Shown one piece after another: positions 15,976 to 24,138 of a stretch of 52,338 bases of DNA. Made by a program: the position numbers and the translations under genes. The notes beneath the pieces are model-generated. The model made no database searches. It saw nothing but the letters and a program-made list of their open reading frames with translations, and had not been told where the DNA came from. The DNA is from Candidatus Avidehalobacter gallistercoris. Lineage in GTDB: Bacteria > Bacillota > Dehalobacteriia > UBA4068 > UBA4997. The first letter of the stretch is position 1; every line of letters starts with the position of its first letter. The stretch covers positions 1 to 52,338 of the forward strand of contig DVMH01000012.1 in assembly GCA_018715045.1 (NCBI GenBank), written 5' to 3'.

Positions 15976-16662
15976 ATGAATTTACATAGAACTGACCCCG
16001 AGTTTGCCGAACGCTTCGAGTATTTTGCGTTTGATGAAGTCATCAATGAACAAGGCCAGCAGCTGCCGGAGTTTACCCGTTATTTGGCAGTGTTGGCAAC
16101 GCTGATTGGCTGCGGCGGAGTGGACGCATACAGAGAAATACTGCCGAAAGCCTTGGAAAAAGGTATGACGCCGATAGCCGCCAAGGAGATTGTGTATCAG
16201 GCAACCGACTATTTGGGCTATGGCAGAATGCTGCCTTTTCTAAATGTTACCAATGAAATTTTGACTGAGCAGGGCGTTGCGCTTCCTCTTGACGGCCAGG
16301 CAACGACTTCTCTTGAAAACCGGCTGGAAAAAGGAATTGCAGCACAGGCGGCAATCTTTGGCGAACAAATGAAAGAGGCTTGGAAAGCGGGCCATATCAA
16401 CCGCTGGCTGGCGGCGAACTGTTTTGGCGATTACTATACCCGAAACGGGTTAAGCCTTGCGGAGCGTGAACTTATTACCTTTTGTTTCCTTATGGCGCAA
16501 GGCGGCTGTGAACCGCAGCTGATTGCTCACTCTAAAGGCAATATGAACATGGGAAACGACAGGGATTTTCTAATTAAAGTAGTTTCACAATGTCTGCCTT
16601 ATATCGGTTATCCCCGCAGCCTGAATGCGATTTCCTGTATCAATAAAGCATTGGAGGAATGA
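15976..16662 (+). CDS. Carboxymuconolactone decarboxylase family protein, two-domain
   Basis: A 228-residue protein with two CMD/AhpD-like helical repeats. The first holds LIGCGGVDAYREILPKALEKG and the second LITFCFLMAQGGCEPQLIAHSKGNM. The second has a Cys and His in the region where AhpD-like members have redox residues, but without a clear C-x2-C motif, so peroxidase-type activity is doubtful. It starts 14 bases after the reductase stop with AAAGGAG. Most such tandem proteins in anaerobes have no assigned reaction. Confidence 0.85.
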   Translation: MNLHRTDPEFAERFEYFAFDEVINEQGQQLPEFTRYLAVLATLIGCGGVDAYREILPKALEKGMTPIAAKEIVYQATDYLGYGRMLPFLNVTNEILTEQGVALPLDGQATTSLENRLEKGIAAQAAIFGEQMKEAWKAGHINRWLAANCFGDYYTRNGLSLAERELITFCFLMAQGGCEPQLIAHSKGNMNMGNDRDFLIKVVSQCLPYIGYPRSLNAISCINKALEE

Positions 16663-16918
16663 AGCCGAGAATTGCTGAGCCTGCTTTGCCTGGCCAGCCT
16701 ATCGGCTTAAAGCTGAGTTTGTATTTGGGGATTACAACGAACCGAAAACAGATAATTTTTATAAATAACACGCCAGCCGCGCTATTCAATGGTTAAGATG
16801 AACTGCGCACCTCTGGGGAAACTCAGCAAAAGGGCGGTGCAATATGCTGTAACTATAAGGCTTGGGGAGGAACAGTTCTCTCCAGGCCGCTTTATTTTGC
16901 GGCACTATTGCTGCATGA

Positions 16919-17556
16919 TTACTTGAGTACGACAGGAACATACAGAAAGGTTTTGCCGTTGTGGTAAAGTTCCAAATCAATTTTGTCTTCTGCAGCCTGC
17001 AAATTTCCGTTCTGCGGTAACCACTCGCCAAAGACGTATTTCCACATGCGTCGCACATTCTCATTCAACAGCGTCATGTTGCCATTGCTGGGCGGTATTG
17101 GAAATACGGCGTAATTTGCTGCTTCCACATAAAGCGTGGTCAGTCCTTGAGGGATAAAGGAGAGGTCTTTTGCAACAGGGCGGAAGAAATAGAAGAGTTC
17201 GCCGGTGGCCGCGTCAGGCTGGATCCATGCGCCAACTTCCGTAGGATCGGGGTCGCTGAGTTTACGATAGTCTTCCGAGCTGACAAAAGCAAATTCCTTG
17301 TCCATCCAGTACGCACCGGCAGCCAGAACGCTGAATTCCTGTTGCGGGGGGCGAGCCGGTATCCTAAAGCATAAAAAGCATCCAGCGAGCGAAATTCCGG
17401 CTCTACACGGAAACGTTCATTGGTCATTTCTTTTCGACACGCAGACGGCGTGATTCCATAATGCTTACGGAAAGTCTTGGCAAAACCGGAAGAGGTGTTA
17501 AACCCTCGTGCGGTTGCAACATCGGCCGATGACTTGTCAGACAGCAGACTATTATA
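16919..17556 (-). pseudogene. AraC-type regulator with GyrI-like effector domain, truncated and frameshifted
   Basis: The minus strand first encodes the second half of an AraC helix-turn-helix (ADVATARGFNTSSGFAKTF to HYGITPSACRKEM), then a GyrI/AraC effector-binding domain. A one-base frameshift lies in a run of six C (complement of 17345-17350): the frame before it ends shortly after and the frame after it runs to 16919 (ending FLYVPVVLK). The first helix-turn-helix is missing, and a stop lies at 17557-17559. Both lesions suggest a dead gene. The frameshift in a homopolymer could be a sequencing error, but the missing N-terminus could not. Confidence 0.8.
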
Positions 17557-17559
17557 TCA

Positions 17560-17849
17560 GGCGTGGCCTTTGGTGGAGTAACTCTTTAAGCCTGGCGTTT
17601 AACAAGTAGTTTCTTTACTTCACTATAAGGCTGACGCAACTTGGATGTTTTATAAAAGTTGCAGCTTTCTTACTTATAGTCATAATCTTATCTATAATAA
17701 GAATCAACATCCCGGTATTATCGGACTTTAAAGTGTCAAATGCAGAGAATTGTAAGCAATAACATGCTTAAGCTGGAAAGTGTTGACAGAATTATAGATC
17801 AGGATATTCTGGAAGTTCATTAGACAGCATGAGAAAGTAAAATCCACAT
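17560..17849. other. Non-coding stretch with a possible gene fragment
   Basis: Minus-strand codons around 17570-17640 read a short piece ending in KKLLVKRQA with a stop and possible frameshift nearby. It may be the 3' end of another decayed gene, but it is too short to assign. The rest is AT-rich with no gene signal. Confidence 0.3.
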
Positions 17850-17881
17850 AAAACAAAAAAGAGCAGGCTCGAAACCTGCTC
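17850..17881 (-). terminator. Strong terminator downstream of the tRNA gene
   Basis: GAGCAGG (17861-17867) pairs with CCTGCTC (17875-17881). On the minus strand this hairpin is followed by six T and more T-rich sequence. It is the second of two terminators after the tRNA. Confidence 0.85.
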
Positions 17882-17917
17882 CGTACATACAAGGAAACCA
17901 ATTGGTATAAAGAAAAT

Positions 17918-17953
17918 CGAGTGTTCATAACCTAAATCCGTTATGAACACTCG
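17918..17953 (-). terminator. Hairpin directly after tRNA-fMet
   Basis: A perfect 14-bp inverted repeat (17918-17931 with 17940-17953) with 8-base loop lies 3 bases after the tRNA 3' end and is followed on the minus strand by ATTTTCTTT. It acts as terminator and 3' processing boundary. Confidence 0.8.
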
Positions 17954-17956
17954 GTA

Positions 17957-18032
17957 TGGTTGCGGAGGCAGGACTTGAACCTACGGCCTTCGGGTTATGA
18001 GCCCGACGAGCTACCAACTGCTCCACTCCGCG
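17957..18032 (-). tRNA. Initiator tRNA-fMet (anticodon CAT), CCA encoded
   Basis: The 76-base cloverleaf reads from 18032 to 17957. Acceptor CGCGGAG pairs with CTCCGCA, leaving the C1-A72 mismatch that marks bacterial initiator tRNA. The anticodon stem CGGG-CTCATAA-CCCG has the three G-C pairs needed for initiation. The T loop GTTCAAG and an encoded CCA end are present. It stands alone, with its own promoter and terminators. Confidence 0.96.
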
Positions 18033-18034
18033 AT

Positions 18035-18058
18035 ATAGGCGTTCTTATGAGCGCCTAT
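18035..18058. repeat. Inverted repeat in the tRNA-fMet leader
   Basis: ATAGGCG (18035-18041) pairs with CGCCTAT (18052-18058). The hairpin lies between the promoter and the mature tRNA 5' end, where RNase P cuts. Confidence 0.6.
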
Positions 18059-18060
18059 TT

Positions 18061-18089
18061 ATTATAGTATAGATGAGCCGAAATGTCAA
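18061..18089 (-). promoter_or_regulatory. Consensus promoter of tRNA-fMet
   Basis: TTGACA (complement of 18084-18089), 17-base spacer and TATAAT (complement of 18061-18066) match the sigma-A consensus perfectly. Confidence 0.92.
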
Positions 18090-18392
18090 GGGTTTATTCG
18101 GCGACAAATTGTGCGCAGGAGAAAATATCCGCTTGCCGTCATATAAAAGTTCAGCTATTCCTCGATCATTGGCACGGTGTTTATAGCCTATGGTACGAAC
18201 AGTCAGCTCGTCTTTGATGTGCGCTTTATCAAGCTGTCCTCGCTGTTATCTGACGTTTGGTTGCCGTAATAATTGCCTGTCTTGCCGTCCAGCAGGGTAT
18301 CTGGCTGCTGCGGTGTGCAGACTGTCAGCCTTGCGTACAGCAGCGCTGTCGGTAACAGATAGAACAGTTTTTTATGTCGGTTTCTTTCAGCG
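18090..18392. other. Gap between tRNA-fMet and the ABC permease gene
   Basis: About 300 bases without a supported gene. On the minus strand pieces of reading frame (for example KRIFSPAHNLS near 18110) are broken by stops and shift frame, which suggests a decayed gene downstream of the permease, but no family is recognisable. Confidence 0.35.
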
Positions 18393-19211
18393 TTATTCCA
18401 GATTGAGTTTGCGCTTCAGAATATAATTGGCGCCGCCGAAGAACACTGTATTCACCAGCATGATAAAGGCGATGGAAACCAACATGACGTAGTGTACGAC
18501 GGCGATATTATGACCGATGAACATATTTCCAAAATATTGGAATATGCCAAGCGTATTGCATATATTGCCGAGCAACATGGTGATAAACGAAAAGGCGATC
18601 GTAATACCGATATATGCTGCCACCGACCATAAAATCCGGCGGTTGTTGGCAGTGTGCCCCACGGCCAGCGATACATAAACCTGCAAAATCTCGTTGGCCA
18701 TGCTGGCAAAAACCAGTATCAGCAATTCGAATATGAACAGCAGCCCGTGGATACCAAACTCCTGGAATAAGCGGTTGAGCATATAGCCGAAGTCGCGGAA
18801 GAATTCTGCCCAGGCGTGGAGATCCATGCCGATGATCATTACGGAAAGCATCGCCATAAACAGGCTCAGCAGGCTCCATAGCACGGCTGGCACCAGCTTT
18901 GCCATGATGTTCTGCCAGGGCTTAACGGGCAGGGTGTGCATCAGATAGCCCTCGTCGCGCAGCAGGTTTTTATAAAAGCGCTGGATCAGCAGCAGTACCG
19001 TTACAATGCAGACCATGCCGATAATGCAGCCGTAGGCCAGTATTATGACCATCTGCAAAATGCCCAGCAGAGAATCGTCCAGGTTATTAAAAGTGTTTCC
19101 GTGGTTCACCGTAAGATTGACCAGCAGCGACATGGCAATCAGCACCGCGTAAACCGGCAGCAGCGTACGTCCGGTGGCCTTAAATTCGTATTTAAGCAGC
19201 TTGGCTAACAT
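18393..19211 (-). CDS. ABC transporter permease (ABC-2 type)
   Basis: A 272-residue membrane protein with about six hydrophobic segments. The N-terminus MLAKLLKYEFKATGR and the cytoplasmic EGYLMHTLPVKPW box are typical of ABC-2 permeases of the YtrC/bacitracin-resistance-like group. It overlaps the preceding ATPase gene by 7 bases, and the GntR regulator precedes both. In related GntR (YtrA) operons these exporters respond to cell-wall active compounds; here the substrate is unknown. Confidence 0.85.
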   Translation of the reverse strand: MLAKLLKYEFKATGRTLLPVYAVLIAMSLLVNLTVNHGNTFNNLDDSLLGILQMVIILAYGCIIGMVCIVTVLLLIQRFYKNLLRDEGYLMHTLPVKPWQNIMAKLVPAVLWSLLSLFMAMLSVMIIGMDLHAWAEFFRDFGYMLNRLFQEFGIHGLLFIFELLILVFASMANEILQVYVSLAVGHTANNRRILWSVAAYIGITIAFSFITMLLGNICNTLGIFQYFGNMFIGHNIAVVHYVMLVSIAFIMLVNTVFFGGANYILKRKLNLE

Positions 19212-19906
19212 TTGAACACCTCCCGGAACAGTGCGTCCACACTTTTGCCGTCCTCGCAGCGGATATCGTCCACCGATTTTTGCATGATGATGCTGCCATT
19301 CTGCAAAAATACCACTTCGTCCAGCACCTGTTCGATGTCAGAGATCAGGTGGGTGGAGATCAGCACGCTGGCTTCAGGGTTATAGTTGTTGATGATCGTC
19401 CGGAGGATATAATCCCGCGCGGCCGGATCAACGCCGGCAATTGGTTCGTCAAGGCAATAAAGTTTGGCGCGGCGGCTCATCACCAGAATCAGCTGTACTT
19501 TTTCCTTGGTGCCCTTGGAGAGCGTTTTCAGCCGGGCATTTTCGTCGATATGCAGATCGTCCAGCATGGCGCGGGCGCGCTCCGTCTCGAAATCGGCGTA
19601 AAAATCGCCGAAGAATTGCAGCACGTCTCTCACCCGCTGGCCATCGTCCAGATAGGTGCGTTCCGGCAGGTAAGACACTATACTTTTCGTATCAATACCT
19701 GGGGTATGGCCGTTGATCAGCAGCTCGCCTTTTGTCGGAGTCAAAAGACCGTTGATCAGCTTCAAAAGCGTTGTTTTGCCGCTGCCGTTGGGGCCGAGCA
19801 GACCGATAAGCCGTCCGGCCGGCAGCGTAAAGTTCAGATCCCGCAGAGCTGTCTTTTTGCCGTAGCTTTTGCTGAGTCCGCGACATTCTAAAATAATCTC
19901 ACTCAC
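19205..19906 (-). CDS. ABC transporter ATP-binding protein
   Basis: A 233-residue ATPase that powers the adjacent permease. Walker A is GPNGSGKTT; the signature is LSKGTKEKV, as often in YtrB-like proteins, and Walker B YCLDEPIAGVDP with the switch His in ISTHL. The start is taken as GTG 19906 because GAGGAG (complement of 19915-19920) is 8 bases away; the ATG at 19912 would be only 2 bases from it. It overlaps the GntR gene by a few codons, so translation is coupled. Confidence 0.9.
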   Translation of the reverse strand: MSEIILECRGLSKSYGKKTALRDLNFTLPAGRLIGLLGPNGSGKTTLLKLINGLLTPTKGELLINGHTPGIDTKSIVSYLPERTYLDDGQRVRDVLQFFGDFYADFETERARAMLDDLHIDENARLKTLSKGTKEKVQLILVMSRRAKLYCLDEPIAGVDPAARDYILRTIINNYNPEASVLISTHLISDIEQVLDEVVFLQNGSIIMQKSVDDIRCEDGKSVDALFREVFKC

Positions 19907-20285
19907 TATCATCACTCCTCGTATAAGATGTCTGGGCGGCATCCAGCAGCGCCGCCGCTTCATTTGGCGTTATGCCGAGCTGATTCAAATCGGCCAGAAA
20001 TCGCCGCGCTATTGCCAGCGCCGCCGCCTGCCTTAGACGCCGTATCTTGGCCGCGTCATCAGTGATAAAGCGGCCGCTGGTGCGTTGCGCGAACACCAGT
20101 CCGCCGCGTTCCAGCTCAGAAAGCGCTTTCTGCATGGTGTTGGGGTTCACCGCCGCCTCCGCAGCCAGATCGCGCACTGAGGGCAGCTTCTCGCCTGGCT
20201 GATATTCGCCGTTTAATATTTTCTGCTGAATATGCTCCACCAATTGCAGATAGATTGGCCGGCCGGCATCAAAGCTCCAAGCCAT
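19899..20285 (-). CDS. GntR-family transcriptional regulator (YtrA type)
   Basis: A 128-residue repressor with an N-terminal winged helix (PIYLQLVEHIQQKILNGEY, GEKLPSVRDLAAEAAVNPNT, then ALSELERGGLV) and a short C-terminal helical part, as in the YtrA subfamily. Start ATG 20285 follows AGGAGC; the frame runs further upstream but into the operator. It is the first gene of the exporter operon and probably represses it through the palindrome over its promoter, being released by a compound that the exporter handles. Confidence 0.9.
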   Translation of the reverse strand: MAWSFDAGRPIYLQLVEHIQQKILNGEYQPGEKLPSVRDLAAEAAVNPNTMQKALSELERGGLVFAQRTSGRFITDDAAKIRRLRQAAALAIARRFLADLNQLGITPNEAAALLDAAQTSYTRSDDSE

Positions 20286-20363
20286 TTTTTTGATGCTCCT
20301 TTCCGAAATTTGATTTTGCGTTGCAGTTATACCCGCCCGGTTACTACCACAAGCGCCGGGCCA

Positions 20364-20420
20364 CTGTATAATTGTATTAATCAACTAATACAATTATACA
20401 GATTGCAACGGTGTTGTCAA
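20364..20420 (-). promoter_or_regulatory. GntR operon promoter overlapped by a large palindrome
   Basis: On the minus strand TTGACA (complement of 20415-20420), 16-base spacer and TATAAT (complement of 20393-20398) form the promoter. A perfect inverted repeat with 16-base arms (20364-20379 and 20386-20401, 6-base centre) covers the -10 box and the start point. It has no T-run, so it is an operator for the GntR protein, not a terminator. Confidence 0.88.
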
Positions 20421-20435
20421 GGGGATGGAGCAAAT

Positions 20436-20474
20436 TTTACATATATTTTACACAAAACTTGCGCTGGATTTTAC
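20436..20474 (+). promoter_or_regulatory. PhoP-box-like direct repeats upstream of the phosphate transporter
   Basis: Hexamers TTTACA (20436), TTTACA (20447), CTTGCG (20458) and TTTTAC (20469) are spaced exactly 11 bases apart. The PhoP box of Bacillus consists of TT(A/T/C)ACA repeats with this period. Three of four copies fit well. The site lies about 70-110 bases before the transporter start and the PhoP/PhoR-like pair is downstream. Confidence 0.6.
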
Positions 20475-20545
20475 CTTTCGTAGCTAAACTTAACAGGAAT
20501 ATATGAAAGAAGAAAAATTTAGCGGAAGGATTTTGGGGCGAAGAT

Positions 20546-22309
20546 ATGAGTATTTTTGACGTGTTGACCATGCTGGGAGGGCTGGCATTCTTCCTTTACG
20601 GTATGGAGGTTATGGGCGAGGGGCTGGAGAAGCAGGCAGGCGGCAGCCTCACCAAGCTGATGGGCAAAATGACGGCCAACCCGCTGAAAGGCGTGTTGCT
20701 GGGCGCGGTGGTGACGGCGGTTATCCAGTCGTCATCGGCCACCACAGTGATGGTAGTGGGCTTTGTGAACTCCGGTATTATGAAATTGTCGCAGGCGTTA
20801 AGCGTCATTATGGGCGCTAACATTGGCACCACGATAACCGCGTGGTTTTTGAGCCTTGTTGGTATCGAAAGCGATAATTTCTTTATTAATATGCTGAAGC
20901 CGTCCTCATTTTCGCCGGTTATCGCCCTGTTGGGCATATGTCTTCTGATGTTTGCCAAAAGTACGCGCAAAAAGGATATCGGCAGCATTTTCCTGGGGTT
21001 TGCTCTTTTGATGTTTGGTATGCTAACCATGTCCAATGCTGTGGCGCCGCTGGCGGATATGCCGGAGTTTTCGGATCTGCTGCTGTTGTTCAGCAATCCG
21101 ATTCTGGGGCTTTTGATGGGCGCGCTGATGACAGGCATTTTGCAAAGCTCGGCGGCCTCCATCGGTATTTTGCAGGCGCTGACCATTTCCGGTATGGTGA
21201 CATATAACACTGCTGTGCCGATCATCTTGGGGCAAAATATCGGCACCTGTGTGACGGCTATGCTTTCTTCTATTGGCACCAACAAAAACGCCCGCCGCGC
21301 CGCTCTGGGTCATTTATATTTCAACATTATTGGCGCGATTATCTTCCTGGTTGCTTTTTACGGTCTGAATATGGTGGTGCAGTTCAGCTTTTTTGAGGCA
21401 CCGATTGACGCGTGGCACATTGCTGCGCTACACAGTTTGTTCAACGTCACCTGTACGCTGATTCTGCTGCCGTTTACTAAGCAGTTGGAGCGTTTGGTGT
21501 GCCTGACGATCAAAGACGAGCCAGCCGCTGCGGCCGGCGTGGCCGAGCCGGAAATTCTCGACCAGCGACTGCTGCTGACCCCCGGCCTGGCGTTGGAGCA
21601 GGCCGATAAGCGCACGCTGCAGATGGGGCAGATGGGTGCGGAGAGCCTGGCGCTGAGTTTTGAGCTGCTGGATAAATACGAAGGTTCCAAGGTGCAGCGT
21701 ATTGAGGATAATGAGGATCGCATTGACAGCTTTGAGGATAAGCTGGGCACTTATCTGATGCAGCTTTCAGGGCGTAGCCTCTCGCAAAATGACAGCCGCA
21801 AAATATCCAAGGTGCTGCACACCATCAGTGATTTTGAGCGCATTGGCGACCACACCTGCAATCTGCTTAATTCTGCCACGGAGCTGCATGAAAAGCGGAT
21901 CAACTTTTCCGATGAGGCGCGGCGAGAACTGGCTGTGCTGCAGGGCGCGGTGACGGAGACTCTGCAGCTGACGCTTAGGGCATTTGAAACGGAAGATTTG
22001 CGCAACGCTGTGCAGGTGGAGCCGCTGGAAGAGGTTGTTGACTTCCTGTGCGCGGAGCTGAAGAACCGCCACATTGCGCGTATGCAGCGGGGGCTTTGTT
22101 CGCTGGAAAAGGGCTTCGTATATCTGGATGTGCTGACGAATCTTGAGCGAATCTCCGACCATTGCAGCAACGTGGCCGTCTGTTTGATTGAAATGCAGCA
22201 TGACAGTTTTGATACCCACGAGTATTTAAGCAATCTGAAAGCCTCGGGAGAGCTGGAATATACCAAGCTTTACAATATGTTCAAGCAGAAATACTCGTTG
22301 CCCAAATAA
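20546..22309 (+). CDS. Na/Pi cotransporter family protein with C-terminal PhoU domain
   Basis: A 587-residue phosphate transporter. The membrane part (about 1-320) has the two inverted QSSSATT/QSSAAS repeats of the NptA/YjbB family (VIQSSSATTVMVVGF and ILQSSAASIGILQAL). The C-terminal part (about 350-560) is a helical PhoU-like domain, with the DFERIGDH and LERISDHCSNVA motifs. It takes up or exports inorganic phosphate with sodium. A response regulator and kinase of the PhoP/PhoR class follow, and PhoP-box-like repeats precede it, so it is likely part of the phosphate response. The ribosome site is weak (GGGGCGAAG). Confidence 0.92.
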   Translation: MSIFDVLTMLGGLAFFLYGMEVMGEGLEKQAGGSLTKLMGKMTANPLKGVLLGAVVTAVIQSSSATTVMVVGFVNSGIMKLSQALSVIMGANIGTTITAWFLSLVGIESDNFFINMLKPSSFSPVIALLGICLLMFAKSTRKKDIGSIFLGFALLMFGMLTMSNAVAPLADMPEFSDLLLLFSNPILGLLMGALMTGILQSSAASIGILQALTISGMVTYNTAVPIILGQNIGTCVTAMLSSIGTNKNARRAALGHLYFNIIGAIIFLVAFYGLNMVVQFSFFEAPIDAWHIAALHSLFNVTCTLILLPFTKQLERLVCLTIKDEPAAAAGVAEPEILDQRLLLTPGLALEQADKRTLQMGQMGAESLALSFELLDKYEGSKVQRIEDNEDRIDSFEDKLGTYLMQLSGRSLSQNDSRKISKVLHTISDFERIGDHTCNLLNSATELHEKRINFSDEARRELAVLQGAVTETLQLTLRAFETEDLRNAVQVEPLEEVVDFLCAELKNRHIARMQRGLCSLEKGFVYLDVLTNLERISDHCSNVAVCLIEMQHDSFDTHEYLSNLKASGELEYTKLYNMFKQKYSLPK

Positions 22310-22318
22310 AAAATTGAC

Positions 22319-22347
22319 TTGTGCTTTCCCCGGATAACAGCTATAAT
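22319..22347 (+). promoter_or_regulatory. Promoter of the PhoP/PhoR-like pair
   Basis: TTGTGC (22319-22324), 17-base spacer, TATAAT (22342-22347). It starts only 10 bases after the transporter stop and gives a short leader to the ATG at 22367. Confidence 0.55.
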
Positions 22348-22366
22348 TATCTTGGGTGAATTCAGC

Positions 22367-23029
22367 ATGATCTATATTGTGGAAGACGATGCAAATATCC
22401 GGCAGATGGAGAGCTATGCCCTAAAGAACAGCGGCTTTGCGGTGAAGGAGTTGGTCACCGCTGCCGAGTTCTGGGCTGAGTGCGCCAAACAACTGCCGGA
22501 GCTTTTAATTTTGGATATAATGCTCCCCGGCGAGGACGGATTCAGTATACTGAAGAAGCTGCGCGCTGAAAACCGCACCCGCGATATACCTGTAATCATG
22601 GTAACGGCCAAAAGCAGTGAGCTGGACACGGTGCGAGGACTTGACGAGGGTGCGGATGATTATATTTCGAAACCATTTGGCATCATCGAGTTTGTAGCGC
22701 GGGTGAAAGCGGCGCTGCGCCGGGTCAAGAATCCGGAACATTCCCACCTGGCTGCCGGCGATATTGTGGTGGACGACGCCAAAAGGCTGGTGTTCGCCGG
22801 CGGCGAAATATGCAGCCTGACGTTCAAGGAATATGAGCTTTTAAAAATGCTCCTGCAAAACAGCGGCATAGTTCTGACGCGCGAGCGTATTATGGATAAG
22901 GTGTGGGGTACTGATTTTGAGGGCGAAAGCCGCACGGTGGATATGCATATCAAAACTCTGCGCCAAAAGCTGGGAACAAGTGGAGCTCTCATTAAAACTG
23001 TGCGCAATGTGGGCTATAAAATAGACTGA
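22367..23029 (+). CDS. Response regulator, PhoB/PhoP (OmpR) family
   Basis: A 220-residue two-domain regulator. The receiver domain has the acidic pair in VEDDAN, the phospho-accepting Asp in LLILDIMLPGEDG, the Thr/Ser in VTAKSS and the Lys in ISKPFG. The C-terminal winged helix ends with RTVDMHIKTLRQKLG and the wing VRNVGYKI. It acts as a DNA-binding activator after phosphorylation by the downstream kinase. Start ATG 22367 is supported by GGGTGA; a TTG at 22319 is inside the promoter. Its likely target is the PhoP-box-like site upstream of the phosphate transporter. Confidence 0.92.
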   Translation: MIYIVEDDANIRQMESYALKNSGFAVKELVTAAEFWAECAKQLPELLILDIMLPGEDGFSILKKLRAENRTRDIPVIMVTAKSSELDTVRGLDEGADDYISKPFGIIEFVARVKAALRRVKNPEHSHLAAGDIVVDDAKRLVFAGGEICSLTFKEYELLKMLLQNSGIVLTRERIMDKVWGTDFEGESRTVDMHIKTLRQKLGTSGALIKTVRNVGYKID

Positions 23030-23059
23030 TTTTTGAGATTATTTAATTGGAGTTTTTTA

Positions 23060-24037
23060 ATGGCGAAGAAACTTTTTTGGCTGTTTGTGCTGGTAGGCGT
23101 GTGCTTTGGCGCGGCGGGAGCGGCGCTCTCAGCAGTTTTGCTGACACAGCAGGCATATGCGCCGTGGCTGTCGCTGTTGCTTGGCCTGTTGCTGTTTGCG
23201 GCGCTGTTGCTCTTGGCCAAGCGCCTTTCCGCGTGGTTACTCTCGCCATTGGTGGATATGGCGAAAGATTTGGACGAACTGGAAAAAAACGCGCCCTATC
23301 CGGAGTTGCTGCCGTTTATCGAAACACTGCGTCGCCAACAGGTGCAGAAAGATGAAAACCTGCGGCAACGGCAGGAATTTTCCGCTAACGTATCGCATGA
23401 GCTGAAAACACCTCTGACCTCTATTTCCGGTTATGCAGAAATGATTGAAACTGGCATTGCCAAGGACGAGGATGTGAAAGAGTTTGCCGGCAAGATCCAC
23501 GCCGAGGCAGGACGTCTTATCGACCTGATACGCGACATCATCAAGCTTTCCGAGCTGGACGAGGCTGAACCAGGCGAGGAAATGCAGCCGCTGAGTATTC
23601 TGCCAATCGCGCAGGATACGGCTGGTATGCTGGCGTTTAACGCCGAAAAGGCCGGCGTGGATATTTCTGTTTCCGGCTGCTATGCGCAGGTGCTGGGGCG
23701 GCGGGAGCTGCTGGAAGAGCTGATTTACAACCTCTGTGACAACGCTATCCGCTATAATCGCCCTGGGGGCTTTGTGCGGGTGAGCGTGACTGAGGACGCG
23801 TCCAGCGTGATTCTCTCTGTCGCCGATAACGGTATCGGCATACCACCGGAACATCAGGAGCGTATTTTCGAGCGTTTCTACCGCGCGGATAAAAGCCGCA
23901 GCAAGTCCAGCGGCGGCACTGGTTTGGGTCTGGCTATCGTCAAGCATATTGTGATCCAGCATGGGGCGGAGCTAAAACTCGAAAGTGCCGAAGGCAAGGG
24001 AACGACGATCAGCGTGCTTTTCCCGCGGATATCTTAA
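23060..24037 (+). CDS. Sensor histidine kinase, PhoR-like
   Basis: A 325-residue membrane kinase with two N-terminal transmembrane helices (about 5-60) and no large extracellular domain. The dimerisation/phosphoacceptor box is SANVSHELKTPLTSISGY, followed by the N box LCDNAIRYN, G1 ADNGIGIP, F box FERFYRADKSRS and G2 GGTGLGLAIVKHI. ATG 23060 is chosen because TTGGAG (23047-23052) is 7 bases away. The lack of a PAS domain and sensor loop suggests that it reads a signal from a partner, possibly the PhoU domain of the adjacent transporter. Confidence 0.92.
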   Translation: MAKKLFWLFVLVGVCFGAAGAALSAVLLTQQAYAPWLSLLLGLLLFAALLLLAKRLSAWLLSPLVDMAKDLDELEKNAPYPELLPFIETLRRQQVQKDENLRQRQEFSANVSHELKTPLTSISGYAEMIETGIAKDEDVKEFAGKIHAEAGRLIDLIRDIIKLSELDEAEPGEEMQPLSILPIAQDTAGMLAFNAEKAGVDISVSGCYAQVLGRRELLEELIYNLCDNAIRYNRPGGFVRVSVTEDASSVILSVADNGIGIPPEHQERIFERFYRADKSRSKSSGGTGLGLAIVKHIVIQHGAELKLESAEGKGTTISVLFPRIS

Positions 24038-24138
24038 AAAAATGCCGTAATGCCAGCCTTTTGGCAGGAAAAAAAGTGTTCGGCGGCGAATTAATCATGC
24101 TTAAGACTTTCAGACGGAAAACTCAGGAGGTAACCCCT

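Noticed and set aside
17957-18032. tRNA-fMet as integration site for the mobile element
   Set aside because: The island lies 27 kb away and no partial tRNA copy is seen next to it.
20364-20401. Palindrome as a transcription terminator
   Set aside because: It is AT-rich, has no T-run and covers the -10 box of the GntR promoter; an operator is the better reading.
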